DNA from: Nitriliruptoraceae bacterium
GTDB taxonomy: Bacteria; Actinomycetota; Nitriliruptoria; Nitriliruptorales; Nitriliruptoraceae
DNA length: 7,299 nucleotides
Reading direction: 5' to 3'
Assembly (NCBI GenBank): GCA_003554005.1
Contig: PWEU01000267.1
Span: forward strand, 1-7,299
Every line of letters starts with the position of its first letter. Position 1 is the stretch's first letter. This document shows, piece after piece, positions 4,255-7,299 of the stretch. The notes under the pieces are model-generated. The model was not told where the DNA came from. It made no database searches and saw only the letters and a list, made by a program, of their open reading frames with translations. The translations under genes were made by a program, and so were the position numbers.

Positions 4255-5436
4255 ATGGCCGAGGAAGAGGCGCAGCGTCCCGCGGGGGACCCCGCGGCGG
4301 CCGACGCGGCCTCGGACGATGGCGGCACGCCGGACGTGGCGGCCCGCGATGTCGGTGGCGAGGCTGCTGAGCAGGCCGCGGAGCCCAGCGACGGACCGAT
4401 CTCCCTCGACCCCCTCGACGACATCCCCGACGGGGAGCTGCCGATCGAGGAACTGGTGGGCGAGCGCCCGCTCGAGGCGATGGCGCCGGTGCGCCGCCCG
4501 GTCGCCCTGCTCGGCACCTTGGTCACCGGCGGGGTCATGGGGGCGGCGGAGGTCGTCCCCGGCTTCTCCGGGGGCACCGTCGCGTTGGTGGCGGGGATCT
4601 ACGAACGCCTGATCGCCAACATCCGCCAGGGCGCGCGGACGCTGTCGCTGCTGGTGCGGGCCCGGCCCCGGGACGCGTGGCGGGCGCTGCTGGTGATCGA
4701 CTGGCCGTTCATCATCGTGCTGGGCGTCGGCATGCTCGGGGTGCTCTTCACCGTGGTGGGCCCCCTGCGCGAACTGCTGGAGACCCGCCCGATGGAGATG
4801 TCGTCGGTGTTCCTCGGGCTCGTGCTCGGGGCCGCCGTCGTCGCCGGCCGACGCCTGCGCGAGGGCCGGGCACGCCACTTCCTGGTGGTCGTCGCGGCCG
4901 CGGCGCTCAGCTTCATCGGCCTGGGGTACTCGCCCGGCACGATCGCGGACCCGAACCTGCTGCTGATCGTCGCCGGTGGTGCGATAGCGGTCACCGCGTG
5001 GATCCTGCCGGGCGTGTCGGGTTCGTTCCTGCTACTGATCATGGGGCTGTACCCGACCGTGGTCACCGCGGCGGCCGACCGCGACCTCGGCATCCTGATC
5101 CTGTTCGCGATCGGGTGCGTGCTCGGTCTCGCGGCCTTCTCCACCTTCCTCAACTGGTTGCTCGCCCGTGCCCACGACCTGGTGCTCGCGGCCCTGATCG
5201 GCCTGATGGTCGGCAGCGTCCGGGTGCTGTGGCCGTGGCCGTCCGAGGCCGGCGTCGGGGGCTCCGCGGAGCTCGGTGCGCCGGTGGGCACCGAGGCCTT
5301 CCTCGCCCTGGCCCTGGCGCTGGTCGCGTTCTCGCTGGTCTACATGGGTGGGTTGTCGGCCAGCGCCGTGCAGCGCTACCGAGCCCGGTGGGCCGAGCGT
5401 CGCGAGCTCCGCCGGGCGGAGCGCGAGCAGCCCTAG
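4255..5436 (+). CDS. DUF368 polytopic membrane protein, probable undecaprenyl-phosphate translocase
   Basis: A 393-residue membrane protein of the DUF368 family, reported to recycle undecaprenyl phosphate across the membrane (the PopT type) for peptidoglycan and other envelope polymers. The first signature, GGVMGAAEVVPGFSGGTVALVAGIYE, is at 92-117, and the matching one, AWILPGVSGSFLLLIMGLY, is at 248-266. The PG-x-SG(G/S) pair is the family's two-repeat hallmark. Further hydrophobic segments lie at about 151-170, 183-198, 208-224, 277-302, 305-325 and 347-367. Residues 1-80 are an Ala/Asp/Glu-rich, non-membrane extension; most family members start almost at the first membrane segment (roughly 270-310 residues), so this tail is unusual. 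I chose the ATG at 4255 for its SD; the frame is open 66 codons further, but those codons cover the palindromic repeats and look non-coding. The last residues (R-E-L-R-R-A-E-R) are strongly charged. Convergent with the aminotransferase. Confidence 0.85.
   Translation: MAEEEAQRPAGDPAAADAASDDGGTPDVAARDVGGEAAEQAAEPSDGPISLDPLDDIPDGELPIEELVGERPLEAMAPVRRPVALLGTLVTGGVMGAAEVVPGFSGGTVALVAGIYERLIANIRQGARTLSLLVRARPRDAWRALLVIDWPFIIVLGVGMLGVLFTVVGPLRELLETRPMEMSSVFLGLVLGAAVVAGRRLREGRARHFLVVVAAAALSFIGLGYSPGTIADPNLLLIVAGGAIAVTAWILPGVSGSFLLLIMGLYPTVVTAAADRDLGILILFAIGCVLGLAAFSTFLNWLLARAHDLVLAALIGLMVGSVRVLWPWPSEAGVGGSAELGAPVGTEAFLALALALVAFSLVYMGGLSASAVQRYRARWAERRELRRAEREQP
5433..5436. other. Single CTAG serving as stop codon for both convergent genes
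   Basis: The plus-strand DUF368 gene ends with TAG at 5434-5436. The minus-strand aminotransferase ends with TAG read from 5435-5433. The palindrome CTAG therefore supplies both stops with a 2-base shared core, leaving no intergenic space and no room for a terminator outside the coding sequences. Confidence 0.9.
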
Positions 5437-6611
5437 TCGGTCGGCAGCCGGCCCGCCTCGACCGCGCCCCGCCAGGCGGCGACCGCCGCGCGGCAGCCTT
5501 CCACCGTCGGTACCAGCGCCAGCCGCAGCCAGCCCGTCCCGCCCGGGCCGAAGGCCTGCCCGGGCGACGCGACGATCCGTTCGCGCAGGAGCGCCTCGGC
5601 GTAGGCGGCGTCGTCCCCGCCGGGGGCGCGGAACCACAGGGAGAAGGTGGCCGCGGACCCTGAGACCTCGATGTCGACCTCGGCGAGGTGGTCGAGCAGC
5701 ACCTCGCGCTTGGCGCGGAAGATCTCCCGGCGCTCATCCACGTGGGTCTGGTCGCTCCACGCGGCGATCGCCGCGGCCTGGACGAAGTCGGGGGAGGCGG
5801 TGCCGACGTGGGGGCGGAGGACCTTCAGCCGCGCGATCAGCTCACGGTCGCCGGCGATCGCCCCCGATCGGTACCCGGTCATGCCCGAGCGCTTCGACAG
5901 CGACACCACCGCCAGCACGCCGCGCAGGTCGCCGTCACAGGCCTCCAGCAGCGACGGCGCCGGCTCGTCGAACCAGATCTCCTGGTAGCACTCGTCGGAG
6001 ACCAGCAGCAGGTCGTGCTCGCGGGCGACCGCGACCTGCTCGCGGTACCAGCCGACGTCGGTGGTAGCGCCGGTCGGGTTGTGGGGGTGGTTGAGCCAGG
6101 CGAGGCAGGCGCGTTGCAGGCGCTCGGCCGGCAGCTCGGTCAAGGACAGCCGCCAGCCACCCTCGGGCGTGAGCGTCACCGGGTCGGACACCCCGCCGGC
6201 GAACACCGCCCCGCTGGCGTAGGTCGGGTAGCCGGGCTCGCCCCACAGCACGTGCCGGCGCGGGCCGTGGGGATCCAGCACCGCCAGGGGCAGGTGGAAG
6301 ATCGCCTCCTTGCTCCCGGAGCTCGGGACCACCTCGGTGTCGGGGTCGAGCTCCACCCCGTGTCGGCGGGCGAACCAGTCGGCCACCGCGGCCCGCAGCG
6401 CGGGTTGCCCGGCCGCGGTGGGGTAGCGGCTGACCGGGCCCACGGCATCGAACAGCGCGCGGCGGATGCGCTCGGGCGTCGGCTCATCCGGATCCCCGAT
6501 CGCGAAGTCGTACAGCGGCGCGCCGTCCGCCCGCAGCCGGTTCGCGAGCTCCTGCATCCCGGCGAGGCGGTTGCCACCGAGTTGGGCGAGGGCGGGGTTC
6601 GAGGTCACCAT
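5433..6611 (-). CDS. dapC: Class I/II PLP aminotransferase, probable N-succinyldiaminopimelate aminotransferase (DapC)
   Basis: A 392-residue fold-type I aminotransferase, cytoplasmic. Visible catalytic features: the Schiff-base Lys240 in SLSKRSGMTGYRSG, with R248 for phosphate; N178 in NHPHNPTG; D206 and Y209 in LLLVSDECYQE, binding the PLP ring; and the substrate-carboxylate Arg363 in WLRLALVP. The N-terminal FAIGDPDEPTPE and GTASPDFVQAAAIAAWSD (270-287) match DapC-annotated proteins, which transaminate N-succinyl-L-2-amino-6-oxopimelate with glutamate in the DAP/lysine route. Other substrates such as aspartate or LL-DAP are not excluded, because the subfamily call comes from remembered motifs. 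I chose the ATG at 6609-6611, which begins MVTSNPALAQLGGNRLAGM as homologues do, over a GTG 17 codons upstream that would fall in the serB promoter. No SD is visible, in line with a leaderless message. Divergent from serB. Confidence 0.75.
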   Translation of the reverse strand: MVTSNPALAQLGGNRLAGMQELANRLRADGAPLYDFAIGDPDEPTPERIRRALFDAVGPVSRYPTAAGQPALRAAVADWFARRHGVELDPDTEVVPSSGSKEAIFHLPLAVLDPHGPRRHVLWGEPGYPTYASGAVFAGGVSDPVTLTPEGGWRLSLTELPAERLQRACLAWLNHPHNPTGATTDVGWYREQVAVAREHDLLLVSDECYQEIWFDEPAPSLLEACDGDLRGVLAVVSLSKRSGMTGYRSGAIAGDRELIARLKVLRPHVGTASPDFVQAAAIAAWSDQTHVDERREIFRAKREVLLDHLAEVDIEVSGSAATFSLWFRAPGGDDAAYAEALLRERIVASPGQAFGPGGTGWLRLALVPTVEGCRAAVAAWRGAVEAGRLPTD

Positions 6612-6619
6612 GGCCGCGC

Positions 6620-6625
6620 AGCCTA
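6620..6625 (-). promoter_or_regulatory. Putative leaderless -10 box of the aminotransferase gene
   Basis: TAGGCT on the complement, 8 nt before the ATG, with no Shine-Dalgarno in between. The same hexamer at the same spacing precedes the divergent serB. No recognisable -35. Confidence 0.45.
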
Positions 6626-6633
6626 CGGCCACC

Positions 6634-6646
6634 GGCCCGCGGGGCC
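6634..6646. other. Small inverted repeat at the centre of the divergent promoter region
   Basis: GGCCC (6634-6638) and GGGCC (6642-6646) flank GCG. The centre, 6640, coincides with the midpoint between the two ATGs and between the two TAGGCT boxes (6639.5). It could be a shared binding site or chance in GC-rich DNA. Confidence 0.3.
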
Positions 6647-6653
6647 CCACCGC

Positions 6654-6659
6654 TAGGCT
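6654..6659 (+). promoter_or_regulatory. Putative leaderless -10 box of serB
   Basis: TAGGCT 8 nt before the ATG at 6668, no Shine-Dalgarno. It mirrors the box on the other strand. Confidence 0.45.
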
Positions 6660-6667
6660 CACCGGCG

Positions 6668-7299
6668 ATGGATGAGCACACGCGGACGATCCTGGTGCGC
6701 TGCACCGGCCGAGACCGCCCGGGGATCACCGCCGGGCTGCTCGCTGTGCTCGACGCGTCCGGGGCCGAGCTGTACGACATGGAGCAGGTGGTCGTCCGCG
6801 GCCGCCTCACCCTGGACCTGTCGATCGGCCTCGGCAGCTCCGACGACGTGCTCAAGGAGCTGCTCTTCCACGGCTGGGAGCACCGGCTGCAGTTGGACTT
6901 CGAGGTGGTGGAAGCAGCCGAGACGCCGTCGCCGACGCTGCGATCGGTGGTGACCGTGATCGGCCAGCCACTCACCCCGGGAGCGCTCGGGGCGGTCACG
7001 GGCGCGATCGCGACCGGTGGCGGCAACATCGACCGCATCGTCCGGCTCGCCCGTCAGCCCGTCACCGCCTTCGAGTTCACCGTGCTGGACGGCGACCTCG
7101 ACCGCATGCGCATCGCCTTGGTGGCCGCCTCCCGAGAGCACCGGGTCGACGTGTCCCTGCAGCGCCAGAACCTCGAGCGCCGCGCCAAGCGTCTGGTCGT
7201 CCTGGACGTCGACTCCACCCTGATCCAGGACGAGGTGATCGAGCTGCTGGCCGCCCGCGCCGGGTGCCAGCACGAGGTCGCCGACATCACCGCCCGGGC
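6668..7299 (+). CDS. serB: Phosphoserine phosphatase SerB with N-terminal ACT domains (3' end outside window)
   Basis: The last step of serine biosynthesis, O-phospho-L-serine to L-serine, cytoplasmic, HAD superfamily. The 210 visible residues hold a first ACT domain at about 7-82 (ILVRCTGRDRPGITAGLLAVL) and a second at about 93-163 (SVVTVIGQPLTPGALGAVTGAI...GGNIDRI). The HAD motif I follows, D180-V-D182-S-T-L-I-Q, with D180 the phosphoryl-accepting nucleophile and D182 the general acid. E189-V-I-E continues the SerB pattern (Q-x-E-V-I-E). The rest of the catalytic core, motifs II-III, lies past the window end. Two ACT domains before a SerB core is the usual mycobacterial/actinobacterial form and implies amino-acid feedback. 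The ATG at 6668 is preferred because the protein then starts MDEHTRTILVRC directly before the ACT strand; no in-frame start upstream is supported. Confidence 0.92.
   Translation, partial: MDEHTRTILVRCTGRDRPGITAGLLAVLDASGAELYDMEQVVVRGRLTLDLSIGLGSSDDVLKELLFHGWEHRLQLDFEVVEAAETPSPTLRSVVTVIGQPLTPGALGAVTGAIATGGGNIDRIVRLARQPVTAFEFTVLDGDLDRMRIALVAASREHRVDVSLQRQNLERRAKRLVVLDVDSTLIQDEVIELLAARAGCQHEVADITAR

Noticed and set aside
5688..6656. 322-codon open frame on the plus strand opposite the aminotransferase
   Set aside because: No recognisable motif, and the composition is that of an antisense frame. The minus strand holds a full set of PLP-enzyme catalytic residues.
6612..6662. GTG start 17 codons upstream for the aminotransferase
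   Set aside because: It would place the N-terminus across the divergent promoter region, the added residues have no family likeness, and the ATG at 6611 matches the usual N-terminal motif.

Overview
The window is GC-rich and densely coded. Ribosome binding sites are good where a 5' leader seems to exist, and several genes look leaderless, with a TANNNT box 6-8 nt before the ATG. Together with an ACT-domain SerB, an actinobacterial-type MobB and a DUF368 protein, this suggests a high-GC member of the Actinomycetota, perhaps a deep-branching class. That placement is inference; the window has no rRNA or tRNA to anchor it.

Left part (1-2091): the window opens inside a lipoprotein gene encoding two tandem rhodanese domains after a very acidic linker. 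A perfect 18-bp hairpin with a TTCG loop separates it from a convergent gene for a small carboxymuconolactone decarboxylase (CMD)-fold protein that lacks the family's cysteines. Divergent from that is a MobB-like P-loop GTPase.

Middle (2188-4023): a compact transport cassette. It consists of an ArsR-family repressor with Cys-x-Cys in its recognition region, an ArsP/DUF318-type permease overlapping it by ATGA, and, about 110 bp further on, a 76-residue thioredoxin-fold protein with a CNNC active site. A 7-bp inverted repeat lies exactly over the repressor start codon and overlaps a putative leaderless -10 box, which suggests autoregulation. The simplest reading is thiol-reactive metalloid sensing and export with a dedicated redox partner; the substrate cannot be read from the sequence.

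The 231-bp gap 4024-4254 holds two related palindromes exactly 72 bp apart that share an identical 16-nt core. They are the clearest unexplained structure here.

Right part (4255-7299): a DUF368 membrane protein (the family implicated in undecaprenyl-phosphate recycling) with an unusual ~80-residue acidic N-terminal extension. It converges on a probable DapC aminotransferase, with both stop codons sharing one CTAG. The aminotransferase is divergent from serB (phosphoserine phosphatase, cut by the window end) across a 56-bp region with mirror-placed TAGGCT boxes. DUF368 and DapC both relate to cell-wall supply, while DapC and SerB are both amino-acid biosynthesis genes. No gene-free stretch exceeds 300 bp, and I see no CRISPR array, transposon or RNA gene.
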